A stretch of 64,000 nucleotides of DNA from Micavibrio sp. UBA6929 (GCA_002448815.1 DKAJ01000007.1:42892-106891), one strand, 5' to 3'. Numbered from the stretch's first letter, positions 1 to 9,428 are shown. Program-made: numbers and translations. The notes: generated from the sequence alone by a model not told the origin.

Positions 1-2
1 CT

Positions 3-1121
3 TACCCAGGCTATGCCCTAGCAGAGGATAATTACCGCCCCTATTTCAACATGAACGGCATGCGTTTTGGCGGCGCGACTTATGATCTGGCTATCACACA
101 AGTAGCGCGCGACCCTGAGATTATCAAACCTTTCGATCGCCTAGAAAGCCTTGCACACCATCACCTTGACCGCGAACAGCGTAACGACCGATTAGAAGCC
201 GCCTTTACAGACCCAGCCGAACGCAAGCGCTTGGAAAAATCACTCTCCCGCGAGATCATGAGCCGCGCCGGATATCAGCGCGGCGCCAGCGAACGCAGCG
301 CCCGCACCATTGACGGCAAAGAAGCCCCGACACCTGAAATGGAAGAACTGATGCGTCTGCGGGACGTTATGAACAGCCCAAGCCAAGCACAAAATGAATT
401 TACTAACGCGCCGCGCACATGGGCCAATGCAGGCGGTGAAGTTTACGTCTTTTCACGCGTTGATCCGCAGTACGGCCTAAAACTTGGGAAATTTGCCTAC
501 GAAACCAATGTGACAGAGGAAATTGCGCGCTACAAAAGTTTACCGCAAGCGGATTTAGAGGCCTATCGCGCGAACCCTGATATGATGGCGCGTCACTTCA
601 ACAATTTAACCAGCGTGGCGCAACAATACCCTCAATTCAACAATGCCTTTGATTTGGCGCGCAATATAACGCACGAGTATCAATTGCGCACCGATCACGT
701 TCCGCATGTTGAGCGTATGCCGCAGTGGTTGGAACGTACAATTGCATCACCAGAAGAAAAGCAAGCCCTTGGTGTTGCTGTGCGCGGTAGCATCAAATTA
801 TTCAAACCTGATAACGGGCATATCTATATCGTTGGCAAGGGCGATAATGTCAAAGATTTCATCGGCTATGACATTGCGCAAGAATTACAAAAATTCACAA
901 GCCTCACCCCTGAGCAACGCGACGTTATCTTTCAAAACCCACAGCAGGCATTCCATCAATTCCCGCGCATGACAGAGATCGCAGATCAGTACCCGCAATT
1001 CGATGCAAACAGTCTTGCAACATCATTATTACAAAAAGAATCCGTCCGCAGCGAGCTTAACATCGCACCGATCGAGCGCCGCACGCCAGAGGCCGAACTT
1101 GACGCCGCAACCGCGCCGTAA
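3..1121 (+). CDS. unknown protein with two related C-terminal repeats, 5' end outside window
   Basis: The reading frame is open from the first bases of the window, and the codons before the first ATG (at 51) look coding (YPGYALAEDNYRPYFN), so the gene very probably starts upstream. No ribosome site precedes ATG 51. I do not recognise the family. The visible part is hydrophilic with no membrane segment. Two stretches of about 70-85 residues resemble each other: one runs from GGEVYVFSRV to QQYPQFNN, the other from NGHIYIVGKG to DQYPQFDAN. Each ends in a block of the form F-x2-(L/M)T-x-(V/I)A-x-QYPQF. The tail is rich in Ala, Glu and Pro. The protein is probably cytoplasmic. No terminator is evident before the groESL promoter, which begins 18 bases after the stop. 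Confidence 0.7.
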   Translation, partial: YPGYALAEDNYRPYFNMNGMRFGGATYDLAITQVARDPEIIKPFDRLESLAHHHLDREQRNDRLEAAFTDPAERKRLEKSLSREIMSRAGYQRGASERSARTIDGKEAPTPEMEELMRLRDVMNSPSQAQNEFTNAPRTWANAGGEVYVFSRVDPQYGLKLGKFAYETNVTEEIARYKSLPQADLEAYRANPDMMARHFNNLTSVAQQYPQFNNAFDLARNITHEYQLRTDHVPHVERMPQWLERTIASPEEKQALGVAVRGSIKLFKPDNGHIYIVGKGDNVKDFIGYDIAQELQKFTSLTPEQRDVIFQNPQQAFHQFPRMTEIADQYPQFDANSLATSLLQKESVRSELNIAPIERRTPEAELDAATAP

Positions 1122-1138
1122 AAAACCTTATCTTTTTC

Positions 1139-1167
1139 CTTGAAATCACGCCCCAGCGATTCTATAT
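1139..1167 (+). promoter_or_regulatory. probable heat-shock (RpoH, sigma-32) promoter of groESL
   Basis: CTTGAA at 1139-1144 and CTATAT at 1162-1167 are separated by 17 bases. This closely matches the alphaproteobacterial RpoH promoter (CTTGAA, 17 bases, CCATAT). The start of transcription would fall near 1174, giving a leader of about 130 bases before groES. I saw no CIRCE inverted repeat, so RpoH rather than HrcA control is suggested. Confidence 0.6.
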
Positions 1168-1302
1168 CTTTAATCGCCTGATGTGATGATAAATGAATCT
1201 CACTGGGCAATTGGGAGGGACTGCTCTCGCACTGATCTGCTATTTGGGGGTCATAGAAGCAGTCTGCTTGTTTAACCATAGTAAAAAGAAAAGGAGTTCG
1301 AA

Positions 1303-1593
1303 ATGAAATTTCGTCCTTTACATGACCGCGTGCTTGTACGCCGCGTAGAAGCCGAAGCAAAAACTGCTGGCGGTATTATTCTTCCTGAAACTGCACAAGA
1401 AAAACCATCTGAAGGCCAGATCGTTGCCGTTGGCACGGGCTATATTAACGACAATGGCGAAACACGCGCATTGGCCGTTAAAGAAGGCGACAAGGTGATC
1501 TTCTCGAAATGGGCAGGCACAGAAGTGACTGTTGACGGTGAAGACCTGATGGTTATGAAAGAATCTGACATTATCGGCATTATCGCTGCATAA
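1303..1593 (+). CDS. groES: co-chaperonin GroES (Hsp10)
   Basis: The product has 96 residues, the normal length of GroES. It caps the GroEL barrel during ATP-driven folding in the cytoplasm. The N-terminal [15 protein letters not shown], the mobile-loop region around [15 protein letters not shown], and the C-terminal [15 protein letters not shown] are all characteristic. An AGGAG ribosome site lies 7 bases before the ATG. It is the first gene of a two-gene operon with groEL 64 bases downstream, under the probable RpoH promoter at 1139-1167. Confidence 0.98.
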   Translation: MKFRPLHDRVLVRRVEAEAKTAGGIILPETAQEKPSEGQIVAVGTGYINDNGETRALAVKEGDKVIFSKWAGTEVTVDGEDLMVMKESDIIGIIAA

Positions 1594-1645
1594 AGGTCTG
1601 ATTTTTATACGACTTACGACAAAACGTAATTATATCAAAATTTAA

Positions 1646-3310
<1,665 letters not shown>

Positions 3311-3340
3311 ATCATCCCCCTTCCTTACGATAGACATTAT

Positions 3341-3376
3341 AAAGGCTGCTCTTGTTAGGGCGGCCTTTATTTATTT
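3341..3376 (+). terminator. intrinsic terminator of groESL
   Basis: AAAGGCTGC (3341-3349) pairs with GCGGCCTTT (3360-3368) with one G-T wobble, and a T-rich tail follows. It lies 30 bases after the groEL stop codon. Confidence 0.8.
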
Positions 3377-3403
3377 GACATATTAAACAAATTGTCATAT
3401 AAG
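3375..3403 (+). promoter_or_regulatory. sigma-70 promoter with an embedded inverted repeat
   Basis: TTGACA (3375-3380), a 17-base spacer and TATAAG (3398-3403) form a near-consensus promoter for the gene at 3532. TGACA just inside the -35 box and TGTCA just before the -10 box form an inverted repeat, which would suit an operator. The leader from about 3410 to 3531 contains a 10-bp hairpin (3450-3459 with 3467-3476). Confidence 0.6.
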
Positions 3404-3531
3404 AGCCTCATTGCCACACATTATAAAACGGAACGCAAACGCATAAAAACAACATAAAACGTTATTTTTTATGTTGCGATTTATTTCAAGGTTCTGTAAA
3501 ACACGCGATAACAAGGCAACGAGGGCACATA

Positions 3532-4608
3532 ATGGGTTTTCATAGACTGCAATTTCAAACTGCAAATGGCGAGCATATTGCTCTGCCAACGAATTTGCTG
3601 AATGACGATTCCAACGAACCGTTACTGAAGTTTGCACAGACGCATGGTCACGATACTACTCAATGGAATCCAAATCAAAAAGGCAGTCTCAAACGTGAAT
3701 TTTTCCGCAACGTCTCCCTAACGCCAGAAAATGATATTGCAAATCCACTTAAAGATATCAAGTGGACACCCTTCAAAAATGCTTTACGTGATGAACCAAG
3801 CCTTTTCGATTATCCTTGGGCCGTTTTTTCACGCCGTATTAAAGCAGGTTTACTACATGCCGTTCTTGATGATGAGAACAAGCCTATCGTTACGATGAAC
3901 CTTATCTCCAAACTCAAAGGACAACTTTACGAAGAGCTGGGCATTACTGACATAAACCCGGAGGAAGCACCGCAAGCCTTCGAAACGGGCGCTGGATGGT
4001 CAGACAAACGATTCCGCAATATGGGGCTGTACTCTCAATTACGCCAAACTGTCCTCGAGGAAGCACAAGTTAAAGGCCGCCTGCTGTTTAGCCAGGCAAA
4101 AGGCAAAGGCGCGTCATTTGTAAATATCCAAGATGGATACACACTTGTAAACTGGAATGACTTTCCTTTTTCTGCATCTTTAATGGGCTGGGTTCCAACA
4201 GAAAAACAATGCGCAAAAAACCCTTCACTGGAAGGCAAGTTTCTCTTGGCGGCAGGTAAAGTCATCGATCAACCAGAAAATGGGCTATACACAAATGGTA
4301 CCATTTTCACAAAAACCCCTGAAGGCGCGCCAGCCAATTACGATTTCATTGCAAATCATGATTGGAATAGCTTCCATCACTTATGGGTCAATGACCTCGA
4401 TAAGCTCAACCGCTTTGAAAAGAATATTCGTCACGCCCTGAATATTGACGACGACATGCCCCCAACCGACCCTGTGTTCCAATACGCCCTGGAAAATTGG
4501 CGCAATCACGTGGCGCGCGAACTCTTTAACGACAAGGCGATTTTAGGATCGAATAAAGAGCTAGAGCAACGCTGGGAAGAATTTATCGACGCTCCCGCCC
4601 CCGTTTAA
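3532..4608 (+). CDS. unknown 358-residue protein, possible GNAT-like acetyltransferase core
   Basis: I do not firmly recognise this protein. It has no signal peptide or membrane segment. Around residues 145-185 the order is GAGWSDKRFRNMGLYSQL followed by an alternating hydrophobic stretch ending KGKGASFVNIQDGY. This resembles the acetyl-CoA-binding motif A region of GNAT acetyltransferases (R-x2-G-x-G/A then a helix), but the match is loose. The C-terminal third is rich in Trp, Asn and charged residues. It has its own strong promoter about 130 bases upstream and converges on the XRE regulator at 4678, with a terminator between them. Function remains open. Confidence 0.6.
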   Translation: MGFHRLQFQTANGEHIALPTNLLNDDSNEPLLKFAQTHGHDTTQWNPNQKGSLKREFFRNVSLTPENDIANPLKDIKWTPFKNALRDEPSLFDYPWAVFSRRIKAGLLHAVLDDENKPIVTMNLISKLKGQLYEELGITDINPEEAPQAFETGAGWSDKRFRNMGLYSQLRQTVLEEAQVKGRLLFSQAKGKGASFVNIQDGYTLVNWNDFPFSASLMGWVPTEKQCAKNPSLEGKFLLAAGKVIDQPENGLYTNGTIFTKTPEGAPANYDFIANHDWNSFHHLWVNDLDKLNRFEKNIRHALNIDDDMPPTDPVFQYALENWRNHVARELFNDKAILGSNKELEQRWEEFIDAPAPV

Positions 4609-4621
4609 AATTCGTCTTATT

Positions 4622-4653
4622 AAAAAAAAAGCCAGCCTCACTAAAGACTGGCT
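4622..4653 (-). terminator. intrinsic terminator of the XRE regulator gene
   Basis: AGCCAG (4630-4635) pairs with CTGGCT (4648-4653). On the minus strand the stem is followed by a run of nine T, so it ends the minus-strand gene at 4678. It lies between two convergent genes and may also slow transcription from the plus side. Confidence 0.8.
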
Positions 4654-4677
4654 CATATACCCCTCCGGAAGACTTTT

Positions 4678-5328
4678 CTAAGATGAAAAATCTTCGGCGA
4701 CACTATTCCAAGCAATATCAAAAAGAACCTTCATACTCTTTGCAATTTCTTTTTGCTCAATACGCACCATACGCAGGTTTTCCTTCGTGTAATCACGGAA
4801 GTACACTTTATCGCCAAAAATGCAAATTGTCTTTTCATTAAATAAATGCTCAGGAAAGAATTTATACTCAGCATAATTTGATGCAGGCCGGCTTATCTCG
4901 CCTTTACGCACAATAATTTTATATTTGAAGTCCGTGTTCAGGGCACTCATTCGTTTTGTATGCATCTCAAACCATTCAGGACTTACCCACTCAGTCAAAC
5001 GTGACGGAACACCATTAAACATGCAAATCTCAACATTGTCGTCTTTTGCCGCCTGATAGACCTCATTGAACATCTGACGCATCGCATCAGCGCCATGCAA
5101 AATCTTGACCTCGCTCATACGCTTTTTCACGCCAGAATCGTCTATAAATTCAATATCAGCATGATCAAAAGCAGTCGCAATTTTATCAATTGTTCGCGAA
5201 TTTGGTTTATTCGTACCATTTTCAATGCGCGCAATACCTGTTTGCGACAAGCCGGCAAATTCCGCTAGGTCAGATTGGCTCCAGTTAAGCAAAGCACGAG
5301 CCGCGCGTATTTGTGCAATTGTAATCAT
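4678..5328 (-). CDS. XRE-type transcriptional regulator with a C-terminal sensor-like domain
   Basis: This 216-residue protein has an N-terminal Cro/C1 helix-turn-helix at about residues 4-60; LNWSQSDLAEFAGLSQTGIARIENG is the recognition region. The C-terminal 140 residues are mixed alpha/beta. They include a segment running KYKIIVRKGE, then EHLFNEKTICIFGDKVYFRD, then VRIEQKEIAKSMKVLFDIAW. That pattern looks like the phospholipase-D-like sensor domain of TrmB-type regulators; this resemblance is from memory and not tested. The inducer is unknown. The gene is transcribed away from the candidate sRNA at 5469 and toward the unknown gene at 3532, so either may be a target. Confidence 0.85.
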   Translation of the reverse strand: MITIAQIRAARALLNWSQSDLAEFAGLSQTGIARIENGTNKPNSRTIDKIATAFDHADIEFIDDSGVKKRMSEVKILHGADAMRQMFNEVYQAAKDDNVEICMFNGVPSRLTEWVSPEWFEMHTKRMSALNTDFKYKIIVRKGEISRPASNYAEYKFFPEHLFNEKTICIFGDKVYFRDYTKENLRMVRIEQKEIAKSMKVLFDIAWNSVAEDFSS

Positions 5329-5468
5329 ACGTCATAAAACCTTGTTTTTATTTTCAAAACTCTTTCTTAAGAATAAAGACAATTCACACACATGTCCACA
5401 CACAAAGTTGATATGGCAAACGTTTAGACAAAATATATAAACTTTTATACATTTTTTATTTATTTTTA

Positions 5469-5496
5469 TTGACATAAAAAATTAATCTGCTATAAA
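5469..5496 (+). promoter_or_regulatory. strong sigma-70 promoter for a candidate small RNA
   Basis: TTGACA at 5469-5474 and TATAAA at 5491-5496 are separated by 16 bases in AT-rich DNA. Transcription would begin near 5503. It is 170 bases before the mutM start, but a strong terminator at 5588-5629 lies between. Confidence 0.65.
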
Positions 5497-5502
5497 AGCC
5501 TC

Positions 5503-5629
5503 ATAAAAGAACACATATTATTCATAATTCTTAGGTTCTTCCTAAAGAACGATATGTGACTTTTATATCCCCACACACACAACTAGGGTGGTCAGTTGCT
5601 AGCAATAGTAGCTGACCACTTTTTCTTTT
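5503..5629 (+). ncRNA. candidate small RNA of about 125 nt
   Basis: A near-consensus promoter (5469-5496) and a strong intrinsic terminator (5588-5629) bracket about 125 bases that hold no convincing reading frame. The predicted transcript has a first hairpin, TTCTTAGG (5528-5535) with CCTAAAGAA (5541-5549, one bulged A). A single-stranded C/A-rich stretch follows (CCCCACACACACAACTAGG), then the terminator hairpin with a GCAA tetraloop. This is the layout of a trans-acting sRNA. The alternative is a terminated leader or attenuator of mutM. Confidence 0.5.
5588..5629 (+). terminator. strong intrinsic terminator with GCAA tetraloop
   Basis: GTGGTCAG (5588-5595) pairs exactly with CTGACCAC (5612-5619). 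The stem continues through TTGCTA and TAGTAG with wobbles, to about 14 bp closed by GCAA (5602-5605). TTTTTCTTTT follows at once. It ends the candidate sRNA and partly insulates mutM. Confidence 0.85.
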
Positions 5630-5670
5630 CTGCGCTACACAAGGGCGCCTTTTTCCGCTACACAGATGTT

Positions 5671-6504
5671 ATGCCTGAATTACCAGAAGTCGAAACCGTT
5701 ATGCGCGGCATGATGCCCGCACTCGAAAATGCAACAATCCAAAACGTCACCATCAATCGTTTTGATTTACGCGGTGGCATCCCCCGCGATTTCGCGGAGC
5801 GCGTAACAGGCGCATATGTCGATAAATTAGAGCGCCGCGGCAAATACATCATTGCGCACCTCAACAATGACACCAGCATTATTTTACATTTAGGTATGTC
5901 TGGGCGCATTCGTATCTTTCCTCAGGCCACATCCTATGACGCACAAAAACACGATCATGTCATTTTTGATACCGCCGCAGGTGCGCGCATTGCGTTTGAA
6001 GATCCGCGCCGCTTTGGCATGCTCTACCTCGCCCCGCGCAGCGCCTGGGATCAAGCCCCGCCCTTTTCCAAAATGGGGTCAGAGCCTTTGGACAATCATT
6101 TTCATGCGCAGCGCCTTGCAAGTGCGCTTACCAGCCGTAAGTCCCCTATTAAAAGCGCCCTTTTAGATCAGAACATCGTCGCGGGTCTGGGCAATATATA
6201 TGTGTGCGAGGCGCTTTACCGCGCGCATATCTCGCCCTTACGCCTGAGCAACAGCCTCAACGCCGATGAGATTGACGCCTTGACCGCAGCGATCAAAGAT
6301 GTTCTGCGCGATGCAATTGCCGCAGGCGGCAGCACTTTGCGCGATTATCAGCACACTGACGGAGAGCTTGGATATTTCCAGCATCGTTTCGATGTTTATG
6401 GCCGCAAAGACGAGCCGTGCAAGACCGCCACATGCGATGCGACCGTTCAACATTGTGTACAATCAGGACGATCAACTTTTTATTGTGCGCAATGCCAGTT
6501 ATAA
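5671..6504 (+). CDS. mutM: formamidopyrimidine-DNA glycosylase (MutM/Fpg)
   Basis: The enzyme excises 8-oxoguanine and formamidopyrimidines and nicks the strand (base excision repair). I chose ATG 5671 because the mature protein must begin PELPEVETV: Pro2 is the catalytic nucleophile and Glu3 the acid. A longer frame upstream (from 5596) would bury them. The product has 277 residues, as usual. The C-terminal zinc finger near RSTFYCAQCQ is present, but its first pair is C-x4-C (CKTATC) where the family normally has C-x2-C. The start is 42 bases after the sRNA terminator, and a small exported-protein gene follows 7 bases after the stop. Confidence 0.96.
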   Translation: MPELPEVETVMRGMMPALENATIQNVTINRFDLRGGIPRDFAERVTGAYVDKLERRGKYIIAHLNNDTSIILHLGMSGRIRIFPQATSYDAQKHDHVIFDTAAGARIAFEDPRRFGMLYLAPRSAWDQAPPFSKMGSEPLDNHFHAQRLASALTSRKSPIKSALLDQNIVAGLGNIYVCEALYRAHISPLRLSNSLNADEIDALTAAIKDVLRDAIAAGGSTLRDYQHTDGELGYFQHRFDVYGRKDEPCKTATCDATVQHCVQSGRSTFYCAQCQL

Positions 6505-6511
6505 TAAAAGT

Positions 6512-6868
6512 ATGAGACCACTTTTCCTCTTTACGGTTTTGTTTGTGATGATCCTGATTGGAACCGTCAACGCACAAACCATGTTTTTCCAGGCACTGCC
6601 GGATATTCCCGTTGCCGAGGGCATACAGCCCCTGCCTGATCAAGAAACCGTCTTTGACAAACCCGCAGGACGATTCGCACAGGTTGTGGCTTTACTCAAC
6701 CATCCCGAAGAAAAGAACAACATTCTGTCTTACTATCACCAAAGTCTGCCTGCCTTTGGCTGGAGCGCACAAAGCGATACACTTTATAAGCGCGGCAACG
6801 AAACGCTTAAGTTATGGTTCGAAGATTTTGGCGGCGAAACCTATCTTTATATCTCGGTCGAGCCCTAA
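6512..6868 (+). CDS. small exported protein, function unknown
   Basis: The 118-residue product starts MRPLFLFTVLFVMILIGTVNAQ, a clear signal peptide with a probable cleavage after VNA. The mature part is about 95 residues, with the pattern PVAEGIQPLPDQETVFDKPAGR, then a helix ending SYYHQSLPAFGWSAQ, then KRGNETLKLWFEDF. It reads like a small periplasmic alpha/beta domain. ATG 6512 is chosen because it gives the signal peptide and sits 7 bases after the mutM stop, implying co-transcription. No known family was recognised. Confidence 0.8.
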   Translation: MRPLFLFTVLFVMILIGTVNAQTMFFQALPDIPVAEGIQPLPDQETVFDKPAGRFAQVVALLNHPEEKNNILSYYHQSLPAFGWSAQSDTLYKRGNETLKLWFEDFGGETYLYISVEP

Positions 6869-6937
6869 GCGAATCACCGCCTTGCCTGACGCGATATTGC
6901 CACTTATAAAAAAAGACAGAAAAGCACCGCCTTTTTC

Positions 6938-6966
6938 TTGACAAGCAGAGGGCATAGCTTTATACC
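6938..6966 (+). promoter_or_regulatory. sigma-70 promoter of rpsT
   Basis: TTGACA (6938-6943), a 17-base spacer and TATACC (6961-6966) form a strong promoter about 48 bases before the rpsT start. Confidence 0.75.
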
Positions 6967-7020
6967 TCACCAGATCCACATTTTTAGGATTTTTTGAAAG
7001 AAAAAAAAGGACGAATAATA

Positions 7021-7287
7021 ATGGCGAATCATGCCTCAGCATTGAAACGTGTACGACGTAACAAACGCCGCGCTGACATTAACACAGCACGCCGCAGCCG
7101 CATCCGCACATTTTTGCGCAAAGTTGAAGAAGCGATTGCTTCTGGTGACAAAGCAGCAGCAGATACAGCTTTGAAAAATGCACAACCAGAAATCATGCGC
7201 GGCGCTGCAAAAGGACTTTTCCACAAGAACCTAGCAGCACGTAAAGTGTCTCGTTTGTCAGCGAGAATCAAAGCAATTTCTGCGTAA
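7021..7287 (+). CDS. rpsT: 30S ribosomal protein S20
   Basis: The 88-residue, very basic protein begins [21 protein letters not shown] and is typical S20, which binds 16S rRNA in the 30S body. I chose ATG 7021 over an in-frame ATG at 6994 because family members begin MANHxSAxKR. It has its own promoter (6938-6966) and terminator (7324-7357). Its position directly upstream of dnaA is common in Alphaproteobacteria. Confidence 0.97.
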   Translation: MANHASALKRVRRNKRRADINTARRSRIRTFLRKVEEAIASGDKAAADTALKNAQPEIMRGAAKGLFHKNLAARKVSRLSARIKAISA

Positions 7288-7323
7288 GATACACCTTACG
7301 AAAATTCTGCAAATCTTTGATAA

Positions 7324-7357
7324 GTAGCCTTAAATTAAGTTTTTAGGCTGCTTTTTT
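7324..7357 (+). terminator. intrinsic terminator of rpsT
   Basis: AGCCT (7326-7330) pairs with AGGCT (7345-7349), with A/T-rich pairing inside, and six T (7352-7357) follow after GC. It lies about 40 bases after the rpsT stop. Confidence 0.7.
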
Positions 7358-7609
7358 GCGCTTTGAATCAGGGGTGTAAAATTATATTTCTTTTTTACAT
7401 GTTTGTGATTTGTTCTCATTGCAATGTGCATTTTTTTTGGTGTAGGGTGTTTTCAACAGCGAGGGATTGTTACTCACAAAAAAGTGATTTTAACGGTTCT
7501 TTGTTTTGGCAATTCATGGCTCAGTTCATGTCATTTTCGCTCTGAAAATAACGTAATGAGCATTGCCAAAAATGGTTGTTTAGGGATTGGGGTAAATACA
7601 CTGAGTACC

Positions 7610-7640
7610 TAACTAAAGACATCAATATGATGTTTAGTTA
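7610..7640. repeat. 13-bp inverted repeat in the rpsT-dnaA gap
   Basis: TAACTAAA plus CATCA (7610-7617 and 7620-7624, separated by GA) pair with TGATG and TTTAGTTA (7628-7640) around a three-base loop. No T-run follows, so it is not a normal terminator. It could be an operator or an RNA hairpin. The rest of the gap from 7288 to 7953 (666 bases) is AT-rich with no convincing gene and no clear consensus DnaA boxes (TTATCCACA). Confidence 0.5.
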
Positions 7641-7795
7641 CCTACTTTAATAACCGCATAAATTTAGAAATTGCGAAGAAAACACGTAAAGCCATGCGCT
7701 TTTGCGACCCGTTTTTTGCGCCCTTTCGACTTAAACAAATAACAAGTAACTCCTTGTAATACTTACATTATTCAAGGAAGCTTACAAAAATAAAA

Positions 7796-7862
7796 CGGTA
7801 TCACAGGTGTATACCGTGCAGGAGGCTTATTGCCTATCGCACGGGACAAGGGTTCGGCCTTG
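7796..7862 (+). other. three consecutive hairpins in the dnaA leader (possible structured RNA)
   Basis: CGGTAT (7796-7801) pairs with ATACCG (7811-7816). GTGC (7816-7819) pairs with GCAC (7839-7842), enclosing AGGC (7823-7826) with GCCT (7832-7835). CAAGG (7847-7851) pairs with CCTTG (7858-7862). This compact GC-rich block sits in AT-rich DNA 92 bases before the dnaA start. Stems one and two overlap by one base, so they may be alternatives. No known riboswitch was recognised. Confidence 0.45.
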
Positions 7863-7953
7863 CTAAAAGTCAAAAAGCATAATGCGATTTTGGCCAGGCC
7901 ATAATATTGAGTTGAGTTACATAAACACTAGAAAAAATTTGGAGAGAAAAAAT

Positions 7954-9399
7954 ATGTCAGATCTTGGGGAAAAAACCGCCGCTGTTATTCAGGGAAACAT
8001 TGCTTTGAAAGAAGCATCATTAAAACCGACCCCTGCAATTTCTGCGCTATGGACACAGGTTCATAACGAAATGCGCGGCGAGTTTGGCGAAGCCATTTTC
8101 CGCAGCTGGCTTAAGCCCCTAACACTGCAGGCTTATTACCACGGCACAATGGAAATTTCTGTCCCTACACGTTTCATGCGTGACTGGATCCAGACACATT
8201 ACGCAGCGCGCATCGAAGAAATGTGCCGCGAACAAAATACTGACATTAAACGTATTCAACTTGTTGTTATCCAAAGCTCTACACCTCTTGAAGAAGACAC
8301 AAAAGAAGAAGATGACGTTCTAAGCGATCTTGCACAAAAGAAAGCCAACCAGAACCGTAAAAATGCTATTGCCGAGATTTCTGCTCCACTCGACAGCCGT
8401 TTTCGCTTTGACACATTTGTTGTTGGCAAATCAAATGCCCTCGCCCACGCAGCGGCGCGCCGCGTTGTCGAAAGCGACACAGTGCCGTTTAACCCGCTCT
8501 TTATCTATGGCGGCGTTGGCCTTGGTAAAACACACTTGATGCACGCGATTGCGCACACTTTGGAAGAGCAAAGCCCCGACAAAGTTGTGATGTACTTGTC
8601 TGCAGAAAAATTCATGTATCAATTCGTTCGTGCATTGCGCGCCAATGAAGCGATGAGCTTTAAAGAGCAATTCCGCAGCGTTGACGTTTTGATGATTGAC
8701 GACATCCAGTTCATCGCCGGCAAAGAAAGCACTCAGGAAGAATTTTTCCATACTTTCAATGCCCTGGTTGACCAAAACAAACAAATCATTATCTCGGCTG
8801 ACCGCGCACCAAGTGACCTGACAGGCATTGACGAGCGCTTGCGTTCACGCCTTGCATGGGGTTTGGTTGCTGATATTCAGCCTACATCTTACGAGCTTCG
8901 CCTTGGCATCTTGCAAACAAAGCGCGAGCAACTTAAAGCAACAATTCCTGACAGCGTTCTTGAATTCCTTGCCCTTAAAGTCACATCAAACATCCGTGAA
9001 CTTGAAGGTGCGCTGAACCGCATCGTTGCGCACAGCGATGTTGCAAACCAGACGATTACCCTAGAGAGCACACAAGACGTTTTGCAAGACTTGCTTCGCT
9101 CTCACGATCGCCGCATCACAATTGACGAAATTCAGCGCAAAGTTGCCGAACACTATAACCTGCGCGTTAGCGATATGCATTCTGCACGCCGTGCGCGTTC
9201 AGTTGCGCGCCCTCGTCAGGTTGCGATGTACTTGTCTAAGCAACTGACTGCACGCAGCTTGCCTGAGATTGGCCGTAAATTTGGCGGACGTGACCACACA
9301 ACAGTGATGCACGCTGTTCGTAAAGTTGAAGAGCTGATCGATGAAGATGCACAAATCGCACAGGACGTTGATGTTGTTCGCCGCGCATTGACAGGCTAA
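7954..9399 (+). CDS. dnaA: chromosomal replication initiator DnaA
   Basis: DnaA binds DnaA boxes as an ATP complex and opens the origin. The 481-residue product from ATG 7954 has domain I near LWTQVHNEMRGEFGEAIFRSWL, a linker, and AAA+ domain III with Walker A GGVGLGKTHLMHA and Walker B LMIDDIQFIAGK. The C-terminal DNA-binding domain carries the signature LPEIGRKFGGRDHTTVMHAVRK. I preferred 7954 because GGAGAG lies just upstream, and the frame's earlier ATG (7882) would add 24 atypical residues. The long leader before it holds the hairpin block at 7796-7862, and a strong terminator follows. Confidence 0.97.
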   Translation: MSDLGEKTAAVIQGNIALKEASLKPTPAISALWTQVHNEMRGEFGEAIFRSWLKPLTLQAYYHGTMEISVPTRFMRDWIQTHYAARIEEMCREQNTDIKRIQLVVIQSSTPLEEDTKEEDDVLSDLAQKKANQNRKNAIAEISAPLDSRFRFDTFVVGKSNALAHAAARRVVESDTVPFNPLFIYGGVGLGKTHLMHAIAHTLEEQSPDKVVMYLSAEKFMYQFVRALRANEAMSFKEQFRSVDVLMIDDIQFIAGKESTQEEFFHTFNALVDQNKQIIISADRAPSDLTGIDERLRSRLAWGLVADIQPTSYELRLGILQTKREQLKATIPDSVLEFLALKVTSNIRELEGALNRIVAHSDVANQTITLESTQDVLQDLLRSHDRRITIDEIQRKVAEHYNLRVSDMHSARRARSVARPRQVAMYLSKQLTARSLPEIGRKFGGRDHTTVMHAVRKVEELIDEDAQIAQDVDVVRRALTG

Positions 9400-9428
9400 T
9401 CCAGTTTCTCCTCGAAAACTGAGTATCT

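Noticed and set aside
7363..7545. Small hydrophobic reading frame of 60 codons after rpsT
   Set aside because: It starts just after the rpsT terminator, has no ribosome site, and its Phe/Cys-rich composition is what AT-rich non-coding DNA gives.
7796..7862. A tRNA or tRNA-like gene in the dnaA leader
   Set aside because: GGTTCG resembles a T-loop, but the loop has six bases and there is no matching acceptor stem or anticodon arm.
7288..7953. Chromosomal origin of replication in the rpsT-dnaA gap
   Set aside because: The gap is AT-rich and next to dnaA, but I found no cluster of TTATCCACA-like DnaA boxes on either strand; TTACTCACA near 7470 has two mismatches. Location alone is not enough.
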